A program made the translations under genes and the position numbers. From CAYLNH01 sp964384625 (GTDB taxonomy: Bacteria > Verrucomicrobiota > Lentisphaeria > JABSQK01): a stretch of DNA of 64,000 nucleotides. Numbering within the stretch: position 1 is the stretch's first letter; each line of letters opens with the position of its first letter. The stretch spans positions 1 through 64,000 of the forward strand of contig CAYLNH010000007.1 in the NCBI GenBank assembly GCA_964384625.1, given 5' to 3'. Positions 36,786 through 45,251 of this stretch are shown piece after piece. The notes below the pieces were generated by a model. The model had not been told where the DNA came from and did no database searches. It was given only the letters and a program-made list of their open reading frames with translations.

Positions 36786-37289
36786 ATGCCTTCAGCACTT
36801 GGCGATAGATTGTTTATCGACTGCCTGGTCAAGCAGGAAAAACTGCTGGCCAAGCTCTACAATATGTTCGCCCAGATGATGCCCGAGCACCGGGACTTCT
36901 GGTTCCAGCTCTCGCAGGACGAACATCGGCACCAGGAGATGCTCAAACGCCTCTCCAAAGCGATCGGCGACGGCGAAGTCGTACTCGATGGCGACCGCTA
37001 CGAAGCGTTCGCCATCAAACAGGCCATGGACGACCTGGCGGAACAGGTCAATGCGTTCGCTCGCGGCACGATCGAACTCAAGGACGCCTTCCAGTTCGCC
37101 GCCGGCACCGAACGGCAGATTCTGGAACGCTGCTTCATCGATCCGCACCGCCATCAGGACGCGCTGGTCCGCGAAACCATGCGGGCGATCGTCGCCTCCG
37201 GCGAGGACCACGCCCGGCGCATCGAAGAACGTTCCCACTTTCGCCCGAAACGCACCATCCTGAATCTCTTCGGCCTGCTCAGCGCGTGA
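36786..37289 (+). CDS. Ferritin-like/rubrerythrin-type protein
   Basis: This 167-residue all-helical protein shows spacing typical of the ferritin-like superfamily: EKLLAKLYNMFAQMMPEHRD (helix A), LSQDEHRHQEMLKRL with an ExxH pair (helix B), RGTIELKDAFQFAAGTERQI (helix C) and GEDHARRIEERS (helix D). It lacks a rubredoxin-like CxxC domain, so it is not full rubrerythrin. A diiron site is possible. The upstream TGCAACTCGTTGCA palindrome may place it under metal or oxidant control. RBS AAGGAG is nine bases before ATG. Confidence 0.7.
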   Translation: MPSALGDRLFIDCLVKQEKLLAKLYNMFAQMMPEHRDFWFQLSQDEHRHQEMLKRLSKAIGDGEVVLDGDRYEAFAIKQAMDDLAEQVNAFARGTIELKDAFQFAAGTERQILERCFIDPHRHQDALVRETMRAIVASGEDHARRIEERSHFRPKRTILNLFGLLSA

Positions 37290-37950
37290 TTTCAGGTCGG
37301 ATTCAAGGTCTCCCCTCACGGGGGAACAACACCGGCGGCGTCCACGGGCTGCAGCCCCCGCGCAAAGCATATGCGGGGGGGCGGCGTTCTTCGTTGGAGC
37401 TCACAGCTTCAGCTGTGTCCTGCCTTCGGGGCGTTTCGAACAGGCAGCAGCGAAGCGGCAACCCCAACAACGAGGCCGATTCTGCCGGCAGGATGGCCCA
37501 AACCTTGATGCAAACCAAGTGAAACGCAGGCGAACCTGTTCGAAGAAGGCTTTTCGCGCCAGGTGTAACGACTCCCCAAGCTGAGCTTGGGGTCTCTTCT
37601 CGAAGAGCAGGCCCCCGATCCCGACAACCGTTTTTGCGGTGAGTGCAGTTCATCGTGAGGCCGCCGAAAGAAATCGGCGGCATCGACTTCGGCGGCTGGA
37701 TTCCGGTGTCGGCATTCGGACTCTGCATCGGGCGCCCGTTTGCCTGATACCCGGAGCGGGGTTTCTGTCGGCTGCAGCGGTCCTTGCCTATCGGTCCAAG
37801 ACATCCGCCCTCACCGGTAAATGATCCGTCACGGCCGGGTCCCGGTCCGCCCTTCCAGAGCGACCCGCTTGCCTCAGCCCCGGATTCTGGCATATTCCCT
37901 CAAATCTTTGATGGAAACGACTGAATAACCGCATTTACGACGGCGTCCAA
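37290..37950. other. Gene-free spacer with hairpins
   Basis: No credible ORF in this 660-base stretch. It holds a strong GC hairpin, CCCCCGC and GCGGGGG around a 11-base loop (37355-37379), which may end the ferritin-like transcript, and a perfect CACAGC-TTCA-GCTGTG at 37402-37417. The R2 repeat copy 3 is at 37549-37640. Confidence 0.5.
37549..37640 (+). repeat. Dispersed repeat family R2, copy 3
   Basis: This copy shows the best form of the family: GCTTTTCGCGCCAGGTGTAA, then ACTCCCCAAGCTGAGCTTGG (hairpin CCCCAAGC..GCTTGGGG), then TCTCTTCTCGAAGAGCAG and CCCGATCCCGACAACC, ending GGTGAGTGCAG. It closely parallels the copy at 48221. Confidence 0.65.
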
Positions 37951-38517
37951 GTGATTGAGAACGAGACACAACTGCTCGACAAGGCCAGTACAGGCGACGT
38001 GGACGCATTTGCAGAACTGTTTGAAAGCTACCGTCCCGTCGTCTATGCGGTGGCATGCCGGGTTGCCGGTCCCGACGATGCCGACGACATCGTCATGGAG
38101 ACCTACCTGAAGGCTTGGCGCTCGATTGCGAAGTTCAATCGCCGGGCAGCCCTGAAGACCTGGCTGTACCGGATTACATACAACTGCGCCCTGGACTTCA
38201 TCCGCTCACGGGGACGCCGACAGGAGCGGGTCATGCGCATCGACGAAAACGACGAGCGCCGGATCAGCGACCTGGAGGACGAAGCCCAGGAGACGCCCGA
38301 TCAGGAGATCGCCCGGAGTGAGGACGCCGCCCTGGTGCAGGAGGCCCTGCAGCAGATGGACGAACCGCACCGGATGGTACTCCTCATGCGCTACGCCGAC
38401 GACATGAGCTATGCGGAAATCGCGGCCGCGGCCGACCTGTCCATGGGCACGGTCATGTCGCGGCTGTTCAACGCCAAACGCAAACTGAAGAACATCATCA
38501 GCCAGATGGAAATCTGA
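37951..38517 (+). CDS. ECF sigma factor, RpoE-like
   Basis: This 188-residue protein begins at GTG and has region 2 (FAELFESYRPVVYAVACRVA, GPDDADDIVMETYLKAWRSI, FNRRAALKTWLYRITYNCAL) and region 4 (LLMRYADDMSYAEIAAAADL, SMGTVMSRLFNAKRKL). It is a canonical RpoE/SigW-like sigma. The next gene, one base after the stop, encodes a small membrane protein likely to be its anti-sigma partner. A secreted protein follows. The cluster therefore looks like an envelope-signal-responsive unit. Confidence 0.93.
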   Translation: MIENETQLLDKASTGDVDAFAELFESYRPVVYAVACRVAGPDDADDIVMETYLKAWRSIAKFNRRAALKTWLYRITYNCALDFIRSRGRRQERVMRIDENDERRISDLEDEAQETPDQEIARSEDAALVQEALQQMDEPHRMVLLMRYADDMSYAEIAAAADLSMGTVMSRLFNAKRKLKNIISQMEI

Positions 38518-38518
38518 C

Positions 38519-38935
38519 ATGGCGGACCTGAGTTGGAACCGAATTGAAAAGGCCCTGCGGGAACAACAGCCGGTCTCCAAGCCGAAGCCGGGCCCCGAGT
38601 TCTGGCAGGAGTTCCGGGAGAAGGCGAAGGACCTGCCGCAGGACCAGGAAGTGAAGGCGCCGCGCGTCATTCCTTTCCCCGCCCGGGCGGCTGCCGCCGC
38701 TGCCGTGTTCATCATCGCCGCCGTCGGCATCTGGCACCTCGCCCGCCAACCCGACCCTGCCCCGATCCAACCGCCCCCCCCCGTCGCTGCCGTCGAAGCC
38801 ACCGAGGTAAAATCCGTTCAGGTGTTTGCACCCAATGAGGGCTACATTATAATGAACGACGAGCCCGATCTGGGCGCAATTGTCTGGATTTCAACTGCCG
38901 ACGATTTCATTAGCGACGAGGACAATGAACTATGA
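38519..38935 (+). CDS. Small membrane protein, likely anti-sigma factor
   Basis: This 138-residue protein has a cytoplasmic N-terminal part (SWNRIEKALREQQPVSK), one hydrophobic segment (AAAAAAVFIIAAVGIWHLA, about 58-78), a Pro-rich linker and an acidic periplasmic tail ending DDFISDEDNEL. It follows the sigma gene by one base. No zinc-binding HxxxCxxC motif is seen, so it is not a ZAS-type anti-sigma. The assignment rests on position and topology only. Its stop overlaps the next start by four bases. Confidence 0.5.
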   Translation: MADLSWNRIEKALREQQPVSKPKPGPEFWQEFREKAKDLPQDQEVKAPRVIPFPARAAAAAAVFIIAAVGIWHLARQPDPAPIQPPPPVAAVEATEVKSVQVFAPNEGYIIMNDEPDLGAIVWISTADDFISDEDNEL

Positions 38936-39360
38936 AGCAACGACTGCTTCTGCTGGCGGCCGCTTTTCTGCTCAGCGGCGCCTGCGCCCGCGGGGATGAT
39001 CTGATCGTGGTAATTCGCCTCGTCGAGGCGTCGCGTCAGGAAGGCGAAATCGAAACCGGCCTCCAGGACGTGGCGCGGCGGTTCAAGGCGCTCGGCTTCA
39101 AAAGCTTTAAGCTGCTTGGCCGGGAGACGACCGGTTTGCCGGCCAATGCCACTCTCAAGTTCTCGGCCGCCTTGACCGTGACCCTCGTCGGCGCCCAGGA
39201 CAGTATGAAAGTGACCGGAATGAGCGGCAGGAAGAAGCTGTTCGCGACGGAAGTCAGCCTGAAGCCGGGCGTACCGGCGTCCATCGCCCTGCCCCTCAAG
39301 CCTTCCGTGCCCGGCAACAAACTCATCCTGGCGGTATCCACCGTCAACGCCAAACGCTGA
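38932..39360 (+). CDS. Secreted protein of unknown function
   Basis: This 142-residue protein has a signal peptide (MKQRLLLLAAAFLLSGACA), possibly a lipobox (SGAC), then a small beta-rich domain (DDLIVVIRLVEASRQEG and ATLKFSAALTVTLVG). I do not recognise the family. It overlaps the anti-sigma-like gene by ATGA, so it is part of that operon and may be the sensed or signalling partner in the envelope. Confidence 0.6.
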   Translation: MKQRLLLLAAAFLLSGACARGDDLIVVIRLVEASRQEGEIETGLQDVARRFKALGFKSFKLLGRETTGLPANATLKFSAALTVTLVGAQDSMKVTGMSGRKKLFATEVSLKPGVPASIALPLKPSVPGNKLILAVSTVNAKR

Positions 39361-39734
39361 TCCCCTGCGGGCGCCCCCCTTGGTCGAAACAACGACTCGG
39401 TTCGACACCATCTGCCGCCTGACAACAACGGCGCCGGCCCCGGCACATCAGGCCCGGGCCTGCTCGCCAACCGCCGACCGGCGCTCCTGTCGCCGCCGCC
39501 GCTGATGCCGCCGGAACCGCAATCCCAAACGCTGCGCCCGCGTCAGTGTCCGCAGCTTGGAGATTACCTTTTTCTTCAACGTTTACACCTTCCTCAAATG
39601 ACTCTTTACCGATTATCGATAAGGGCTTCCAGGTCGGCCCGGCAAATCGGGCTATGGCGCGAACCGATCTCTGCCTCGTTGCCGCGCGCCGGTTCCCTGA
39701 TAAAACCCCGGGTCGCTTGCGAGCATGTTTTCAA
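39361..39734. other. Spacer with only a tentative small ORF
   Basis: Apart from the small basic reading frame at 39448-39579 on the minus strand, nothing is supported here. No promoter or terminator was clear. Confidence 0.45.
39448..39579 (-). CDS. Candidate 43-residue basic protein
   Basis: Starting at TTG 39579, a 43-codon frame reads (M)KKKVISKLRTLTRAQRLGL, followed by a run very rich in arginine (RFRRHQRRRRQERRS) and ending EQARA. The preceding bases contain GAGGAAGG eight bases before the start, a good ribosome binding site. The composition resembles small ribosome-associated or RNA-binding proteins, but no family is recognised. It is too short to appear as a usual ORF call and has an uncommon start, so it may be spurious. 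Confidence 0.35.
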   Translation of the reverse strand: MKKKVISKLRTLTRAQRLGLRFRRHQRRRRQERRSAVGEQARA

Positions 39735-40502
39735 TCACCGGTCAGCCTCGTCCGCGTTGACGAATACAGTCGCGACGTTGGCCCGGTAGTTCGCGTCGAT
39801 CGCCGGGATGCTGACCTCGCCGTTCGGGTTCTTGAGACTGCGGGCCGACGCGTCTGCCGCCAACATGTTCACCAAAACGCCGCGATGGTTGAACCGCGGC
39901 TTCAAATCAAAGTTCACCTCGACGTTCACGTCCAACGCCAATGCCGTCACGTTCCGTCCGTTCGGGTTCCGCCCGAGGTCATCCAGCTTTGCTTTCCGTT
40001 GTCCTGTGGCCCGTGCATCCAGTTGCCGGTATAAGTAGCTCTGATAGGCATCGCCCCAACCGCTGTTCGTCACATCGCCGTTAATGCTGGGATCTCCCGG
40101 GCAGTTAAACAGGGACAGCCCCTGCAGCTGCCCTTCCTGCGTCAGCAGCCCAAGACCTTCATAGGTCTGCGCCGGACCGCCAATCCACGTACGGTTCGTG
40201 GCATAGTGCGGCTCGGCCGCATAGATCCCATAGCCTGTCTGCGCCGCCGACAGACTCGGACCGACCGGAATGTTGCCCGCGTTCTCATCCGCATACAGGT
40301 TGATCCCGATGCCCACCTGTTTTAGATTCGACAGACATGAAATCAACACCGCTTTCTCCTTGGCGCGTGAAATCACCGGCAGCAGCATGCCGGCCATGAT
40401 CGCAATGATCGCCACCACCACCAGAAGCTCGATCAAGGTGAAATTCGGTCGAATCCTGAGCTGGTCGAAGGGCTCAATACGAGTAGACTGATTCCGGTTC
40501 AT
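39735..40502 (-). CDS. Prepilin-type protein with FTLIELLVV signal
   Basis: Start 40502 (AGGAGG seven bases upstream) gives 255 residues. The N-terminal NFTLIELLVVVAIIAIMAGM is a classical prepilin signal with the LLPVISRAKEKAVLISCLSN continuation. The body contains FNCPGDPSING and, near the C-terminus, FNHRGVLVNMLAADAS, an H-X10-DA variant of H-X9-DG. Such proteins are abundant in Lentisphaerota-like genomes and are probably pseudopilin-like surface proteins exported by a type II-like system. Their job is unknown. A longer frame to 40841 has no RBS and is rejected. Confidence 0.88.
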   Translation of the reverse strand: MNRNQSTRIEPFDQLRIRPNFTLIELLVVVAIIAIMAGMLLPVISRAKEKAVLISCLSNLKQVGIGINLYADENAGNIPVGPSLSAAQTGYGIYAAEPHYATNRTWIGGPAQTYEGLGLLTQEGQLQGLSLFNCPGDPSINGDVTNSGWGDAYQSYLYRQLDARATGQRKAKLDDLGRNPNGRNVTALALDVNVEVNFDLKPRFNHRGVLVNMLAADASARSLKNPNGEVSIPAIDANYRANVATVFVNADEADR

Positions 40503-40747
40503 GACAGATCCTCCTTTCACGGACCTGCACAAGGATGAGCATACCCCTTGCCAACCCGGCTCTGAGCTCAGAACCGGCGCCCCAAAGAGGCTTATGCACA
40601 AATATCGTGCGCCGCAGAGTGCAAAGCCCGAGTACAGACGGCGGCAGCCCGGCCGTCTGCCGCGTAGACTGAAGTGCAAGAAGAACTTGACGAAGACCTG
40701 GGCGTCACGGGCTGACCCGGGCGTTGCCGGCCGGCAAGCCGACCCGG

Positions 40748-41308
40748 TCACACGAGGGCGACAACTTCCTTCAGGTCCGGGATCTCTTCCTTCAAGCGGC
40801 CTTCGACGCCCTGCTTGAGCGTCATGGTCGCATGTGGGCACCCGGAGCAGGCGCCCTGCATGAAGACATAGGCGATGCCGTCTTCGTAGCGCATGAAGAC
40901 GATGTCGCCGCCGTCGCCGGCCACGGCCGGGCGAATGTCGCGGTCGAGGATCTCGCGGATCTTCTTCGAGGTTTCGTCCTCGTCGGCGTTCTCATCGTCA
41001 TTCCCCGGCGCCAGGATATCCTCGCCGGATTCCAGATGTTCTTTGAAGGCTTCCATCACCGTGTTGTTCTTCTCGATCAACTCGTCCGGCGAATCGTAGG
41101 TGATCGAGACAAAGCCCGGCCCGAACATCACGGCCTGAACGCCGTCACAGCCGAAGAACCGTTTGGCCAGCGGCGAACGCCCCTGGGCCTCCTCGGCACT
41201 GCGGAAGAAGGCGCTGCCGGGGATGAGGTCCTCGCGGCTGAGGATATATTTCAACGTCGTCGGGTTCGGGGTGCGGTAGACGGAGATATCAACAGGTGTC
41301 GGTTCCAT
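40748..41308 (-). CDS. NifU-like Fe-S scaffold protein
   Basis: This 186-residue protein has an Nfu N-terminal domain (TPVDISVYRTPNPTTLKYIL, GCDGVQAVMFGPGFVSITY) and a NifU C-terminal domain with the CxxC cluster ligand in GACSGCPHATMTLKQGVEGR and RPAVAGDGGDIVFMRYED. The order matches Nfu proteins of the HIRIP5/NFU1 type. It would carry and transfer 4Fe-4S or 2Fe-2S clusters. The window has many iron-sulfur proteins at 50-62 kb, but this gene is not next to them. RBS GAGGA precedes ATG. Confidence 0.9.
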   Translation of the reverse strand: MEPTPVDISVYRTPNPTTLKYILSREDLIPGSAFFRSAEEAQGRSPLAKRFFGCDGVQAVMFGPGFVSITYDSPDELIEKNNTVMEAFKEHLESGEDILAPGNDDENADEDETSKKIREILDRDIRPAVAGDGGDIVFMRYEDGIAYVFMQGACSGCPHATMTLKQGVEGRLKEEIPDLKEVVALV

Positions 41309-41511
41309 AATGCAGTCCTCGTTGGGGGATGTCCGTTGTCACGTGCGGGACGTACCATTCGTTCATTGGCGTTTCTGTCAAGGGTACCGGGTCGATTCCT
41401 CCGGCTCTCTGATGCTGCGGCCGGCGGCGGCCGCCGTGAAACATGCGGTCAATTTCTCTGGTCAACGACCCGTCACGCCGCGCGCCGGACTCGTACCCGG
41501 CGATTTCGGCA

Positions 41512-41539
41512 TTGCATGTCTTTCCAGGGCCGTTATGCT
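41512..41539 (+). promoter_or_regulatory. Putative promoter of the isomerase-like gene
   Basis: TTGCAT (41512-41517) and TATGCT (41534-41539) are 16 bp apart, upstream of the sugar-isomerase-like gene with GAGGAG nearby (41597-41602). The spacer 41309-41611 holds nothing else that I can support. Confidence 0.45.
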
Positions 41540-41611
41540 TATTCATTCTTATACATTCATCTGCACGCCGATTTGGCGTCGACCTTTAACTGACGAGGAG
41601 TTACGTAAACC

Positions 41612-42403
41612 ATGGCATCCAAGCTTGCCGTCCAGATGTTCACGCTGCGCGAATTCACCAAGACCGAGACGGGCTTTGCCGAAGCCCTCGAGAAGATCGC
41701 GGCCATGGGATATACCGCGGTCCAGTTGTCGGCGGTCGGCTGCATGAACGGCCCCGAACCGGACGTCAACGCCGCCCGAGCCAGGGAGCTCCTGGACGCC
41801 AACGGCTTGAAGTGCGTCGCCACCCACCGCGGCTGGGATGCTCTGGTCAACAACACCGATGCCGAGATCGAGTTTCACCAGACGCTCGGCTGCGACTTCG
41901 CCGCGATCGGCGGGCTCGCCCCGCAATACCGCGACGCCGGCGAGCAAGGCTACCGCAAGTTCGTGGTCGACTCCAAGCCCGTCCTCGAGAAGCTCGCCGC
42001 CGCCGGCATCGCCTTCGGCTATCACAACCACGCGCACGAGTTCTTCCGCATCGCCCCCGGCCCGAAAACCGCCTACGACATCTTCGTCGATGAAGGCGGC
42101 GACCTGCTGAAGATGGAAGTCGACACCTACTGGGTCGTGCATGCCGGCGGCGATCCCATCGCCCTGTTCAAGCGCCTCCAGGGCCGGGTTCCCGTCATCC
42201 ATTTCAAGGACAAAGAAGTCTCGCCCGAAGACGGCCCGGTCATGTCGCCCATCGGCGAAGGCAACCTGAACTGGGACGGCATCATCGCCGCCGCCGAAGC
42301 CGCCGGCACCAACTGGTACGCCATCGAACAGGATGTCTGCCGCCGGGATCCCTTCGACTGTCTCAAGTCCTCCTTCGACTTCCTGACATCAAAAGGTATC
42401 TGA
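41612..42403 (+). CDS. Xylose isomerase-like TIM barrel, sugar phosphate isomerase/epimerase family
   Basis: This 263-residue protein starts MASKLAVQMFTLREFTKTET and shows the AP-endonuclease-2 barrel pattern: YTAVQLSAVGCMNG, GIAFGYHNHAHEFF (metal His), VIHFKDKEVSPED and NWYAIEQDVCRRDPFD with a Glu ligand. Members isomerise or dehydrate sugars or inositol derivatives with divalent metals. The substrate is unknown. The gene stands alone with its own promoter. The R1 element copy B follows its stop codon. Confidence 0.85.
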   Translation: MASKLAVQMFTLREFTKTETGFAEALEKIAAMGYTAVQLSAVGCMNGPEPDVNAARARELLDANGLKCVATHRGWDALVNNTDAEIEFHQTLGCDFAAIGGLAPQYRDAGEQGYRKFVVDSKPVLEKLAAAGIAFGYHNHAHEFFRIAPGPKTAYDIFVDEGGDLLKMEVDTYWVVHAGGDPIALFKRLQGRVPVIHFKDKEVSPEDGPVMSPIGEGNLNWDGIIAAAEAAGTNWYAIEQDVCRRDPFDCLKSSFDFLTSKGI

Positions 42404-42439
42404 CTCGAATAGCCAAGCGACAGAACAGCGTAAAGTCGC

Positions 42440-42613
42440 TAAGGGGTTGTAGAGAAATAGAGTTTGCAGTTGGCTTGAGTTATCTCGGACAAGGCCAAGG
42501 CGTGACTGACGAAGATAATGAATTATCTGAGGAGGGAAAAACGTAGGCATTGTTCGAGAGAACCAAGAGCCTCCGGCGGTCAACTGTAAAGGTTATTTTG
42601 ATGCAACCCCTAA
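42440..42613 (+). repeat. MITE-like 174-bp element, copy B
   Basis: This copy is the inverted counterpart of 20021-20195. Terminal repeats are TAAGGGGTTGTA at the left end and TGCAACCCCTAA at the right end. It lies in the spacer between the isomerase-like gene and lpd. A TAG at about 42543 interrupts the frame that is open in copy A. No clear target-site duplication was found. Confidence 0.7.
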
Positions 42614-42647
42614 AGCGCCATAGCAACCCTTTGAACAGGAGGACGGA

Positions 42648-44081
42648 ATGAGCGAACCTGCAGCCAGAACCGTAGCGGTCATCGGCGCCGGCCCCGGCGG
42701 CTATGCCGCGGCCTTTCACGCCGCCGATCTCGGCCTGAACGTCACCCTGATCGATCCCGCCGAAAACCCCGGCGGCGTCTGCCTGTATCGCGGCTGCATC
42801 CCGTCCAAGGCCCTCCTGCACGTTGCCAAACTGCTGCATGAAGCAAAGGCCGCGAAGGACTGGGGCATCAGCTTCAGCGCCCCGAAGATCGACGTCGATA
42901 AACTGCGCGCCTGGAAACAAGGGGTCGTCGACAAATTGACCAAAGGGCTCGGCCAACTGACGCAGGCGCGGCAGATCAACTACCTCCGCGGCCGGGCATC
43001 GTTCCTCGACCGCAACACCCTGAAGGTGATCGGCGCCGACGGCCGCCGCGAGACCGTCAGCTTCGACAGCGCCATTCTCGCTACCGGCTCCGAACCTGCC
43101 GTGATCCCGTCGCTGATGATCGACAGCCCGCGCGTGATCGACTCAACCGGCGCCCTCGAACTGGAGGACGTGCCGAAAAAACTGCTCGTCGTGGGCGGCG
43201 GCTATATCGGCCTGGAGCTGAGTACCGTTTACGCCGCTCTCGGCAGCAAGGTGCACGTGGTCGAAATGCTGCCCGGCCTCTTGCCCGGCGCCGACCGCGA
43301 TCTGGTCAAGGTCCTCGCCAGGCGGCTCGAAAACGACTTCGACAAGATCATGCTCGAAACCAAGGTGACCTCTCTCGAAGAAACCGATAAAGGCATCAAG
43401 GCGAAGTTCGACGGCAAGAACGCCCCCGCCAAAGCCGTGACCTACGACAAGGTCCTGTTCGCCATCGGCCGGCGGCCGACAACCGCAGGACTCGGACTGG
43501 AAAACACCCTGGTCGGCGTCGACGACCACGGCTTTGTCGAAGTCGACGCCCAACGGCGGACGGCCGAGAGCAGCATCTTCTGCATCGGCGATCTCGCCGG
43601 CCAGCCGCTGCTGGCCCACAAAGCAGCACACGAAGGACTGGTCGCCGCCGACGTCATCGCCGGCCAAAAAGCCGCCTTCGAACCGTATGCCATTCCCGGC
43701 GTGGTCTTCACCGACCCGGAAGTCGCCTGGTGCGGCTTGACCGAGACGCAGGCCAAAGATCGGGGGCGCGACGTGAAAACCGCGGTGTTCCCGTGGGCCG
43801 CATCCGGCCGGGCAACCGCAGTCGCCCGCAACGACGGCCTGACCAAGCTGATCATCGATCCCGAGACCGACCGCATTCTCGGCGTCGGCATGGTCGGCGT
43901 CGGCGTCGGAGAGATGATCGCAGAGGGGGTCCTCGCCATTGAGATGGGCGCCACGGCAACGGATCTGGCGCTGACCATCCATCCGCACCCGACGCTGTCC
44001 GAGACGATCATGGAAGCCGCCGAGCTGGCCCACGGCGCCACGACGCACATCTTCAAGCCGCCGCGGCGCCGCAAAAAATAG
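42648..44081 (+). CDS. lpd: Dihydrolipoyl dehydrogenase
   Basis: This 477-residue flavoprotein has the FAD loop VIGAGPGGYAAAFHAADLGL, the redox disulfide GGVCLYRGCIPSK (Cys45 and Cys50), the NAD loop VVGGGYIGLELSTVYAALGS and the C-terminal catalytic HPHPTLSE. It reoxidises dihydrolipoamide with NAD+. No E1/E2 or glycine-cleavage genes are adjacent, so it is an orphan E3 as found in many genomes. AGGAGG precedes ATG. The R1 element sits in its upstream region and might affect its expression. Confidence 0.95.
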   Translation: MSEPAARTVAVIGAGPGGYAAAFHAADLGLNVTLIDPAENPGGVCLYRGCIPSKALLHVAKLLHEAKAAKDWGISFSAPKIDVDKLRAWKQGVVDKLTKGLGQLTQARQINYLRGRASFLDRNTLKVIGADGRRETVSFDSAILATGSEPAVIPSLMIDSPRVIDSTGALELEDVPKKLLVVGGGYIGLELSTVYAALGSKVHVVEMLPGLLPGADRDLVKVLARRLENDFDKIMLETKVTSLEETDKGIKAKFDGKNAPAKAVTYDKVLFAIGRRPTTAGLGLENTLVGVDDHGFVEVDAQRRTAESSIFCIGDLAGQPLLAHKAAHEGLVAADVIAGQKAAFEPYAIPGVVFTDPEVAWCGLTETQAKDRGRDVKTAVFPWAASGRATAVARNDGLTKLIIDPETDRILGVGMVGVGVGEMIAEGVLAIEMGATATDLALTIHPHPTLSETIMEAAELAHGATTHIFKPPRRRKK

Positions 44082-44183
44082 CGCGACTCATCAACGCCGG
44101 CGTAAAATCCTGCGGGGGCTGAAGGGAAGAAGCGTCGGCGCCGGTCCCCAGCGGTCGGCACGGCATGGAGTGATGGGCGGCCC

Positions 44184-45251
44184 TCAGAAGCTGCGACGGC
44201 AGATGGCTTCGCGCAGAATACGGGCGCGTTCGCTTTCGCGATGCTGGCGGCGCATCTGCCGACCCAGACGGTGCTGCAGGTGCGCCGGGCGCATGGCGAT
44301 CCAAAGCTCGTTCAACTGATCGTATGTCGCGTTGCCGATCATCCCCAGATCCACCCCGAACCGCAGGGCCGAGAGAAACTCGAGCGCCTCGAAGTCTTCA
44401 ATCCGGAAGGCATGACGGATCGCCCCGTACGCCCGGCCGACGTAGTCGAACAGGAGTTGCGAATCCGTCTCCAGCAAAAGCTGCCGGGCCTGCTTCTCCA
44501 ATACCGTCACGTTGAGCGCGAAGTCCGCCAACGCCTCCAACAGGTCAGGATCCCATTCGACCAGTGACGGCCGCTTTGAAACAGTGACCAGGTTTCCCGC
44601 AATCCCGTCTTTCCGGCTCAGCAACGCCCGCGCCTTGAAACCGAAACTCTCGGCGGCCCGCATCACGCCGCCAAGTTGCCGCGACAGCCGTAACCCCGGA
44701 AGATGCAGCACCACCCCGGCACGCAGCCCCGGACCCGCATTCCGCAACCGGGACGTCAGATACCCGATCTCCGTGCGAAAGGCGAACTCCAGTTGCCCGG
44801 CCAGCTCGCTCTCACAGGCGTCGGCCAGACTCCACGCCGACTCCAGCCGTAAGCCCGGCACGAACACCTGCAGCGTCACATGGTCTTCCTCGTTCACCAT
44901 CACCGAACAGGCCTGGTCGACGCTGACAAACACCGCCGACCCCATCTGCTGCTGGATCAGTTGCGGCGACACCAACAGCCGTTCCACCAGAATATGCCGG
45001 TCCATCGGCCGCAGTTCGGCCACGTCCAGACCAATCCCCTCGGTCATCGTCGGCGCCGCAGACAGGGCATCGCGAACCTCCTCCAGAACCAAAATGCGCT
45101 CTTCCGGTTCACAGCGGCTGGGGAAGTTGGCGCCCTTGAGATTGCGCGACAATCGCACCTGGCTGGCCAACACGATGCCGGCCTGGTCGCCCGCGGCTTC
45201 CAGCCACGGCACCGGCCGCGCCAGCAGTCTGTCGATCAGGTTCGCACTCAT
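44184..45251 (-). CDS. mcsB: McsB-like protein arginine kinase homologue, with altered catalytic motifs
   Basis: This 355-residue protein aligns with McsB: VRLSRNLKGANFP (31-44), NEEDHVTLQVF (120-130) and RTEIGYLT (159-166). But where guanidino kinases have CPTNxGTGLRAS, this one reads SRLRNAGPGLRAG (167-179), so the conserved Cys and Thr are gone. The RGLYGEG nucleotide loop is RALLSRK (208-214), and the QISNQ motif is TVSKR. The C-terminal allosteric RDxxRA is RESERA (338-343). It overlaps mcsA by ATGA, so the gene is placed as in Firmicutes, where McsB marks proteins for ClpCP. Here it may bind without kinase activity. Confidence 0.82.
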   Translation of the reverse strand: MSANLIDRLLARPVPWLEAAGDQAGIVLASQVRLSRNLKGANFPSRCEPEERILVLEEVRDALSAAPTMTEGIGLDVAELRPMDRHILVERLLVSPQLIQQQMGSAVFVSVDQACSVMVNEEDHVTLQVFVPGLRLESAWSLADACESELAGQLEFAFRTEIGYLTSRLRNAGPGLRAGVVLHLPGLRLSRQLGGVMRAAESFGFKARALLSRKDGIAGNLVTVSKRPSLVEWDPDLLEALADFALNVTVLEKQARQLLLETDSQLLFDYVGRAYGAIRHAFRIEDFEALEFLSALRFGVDLGMIGNATYDQLNELWIAMRPAHLQHRLGRQMRRQHRESERARILREAICRRSF

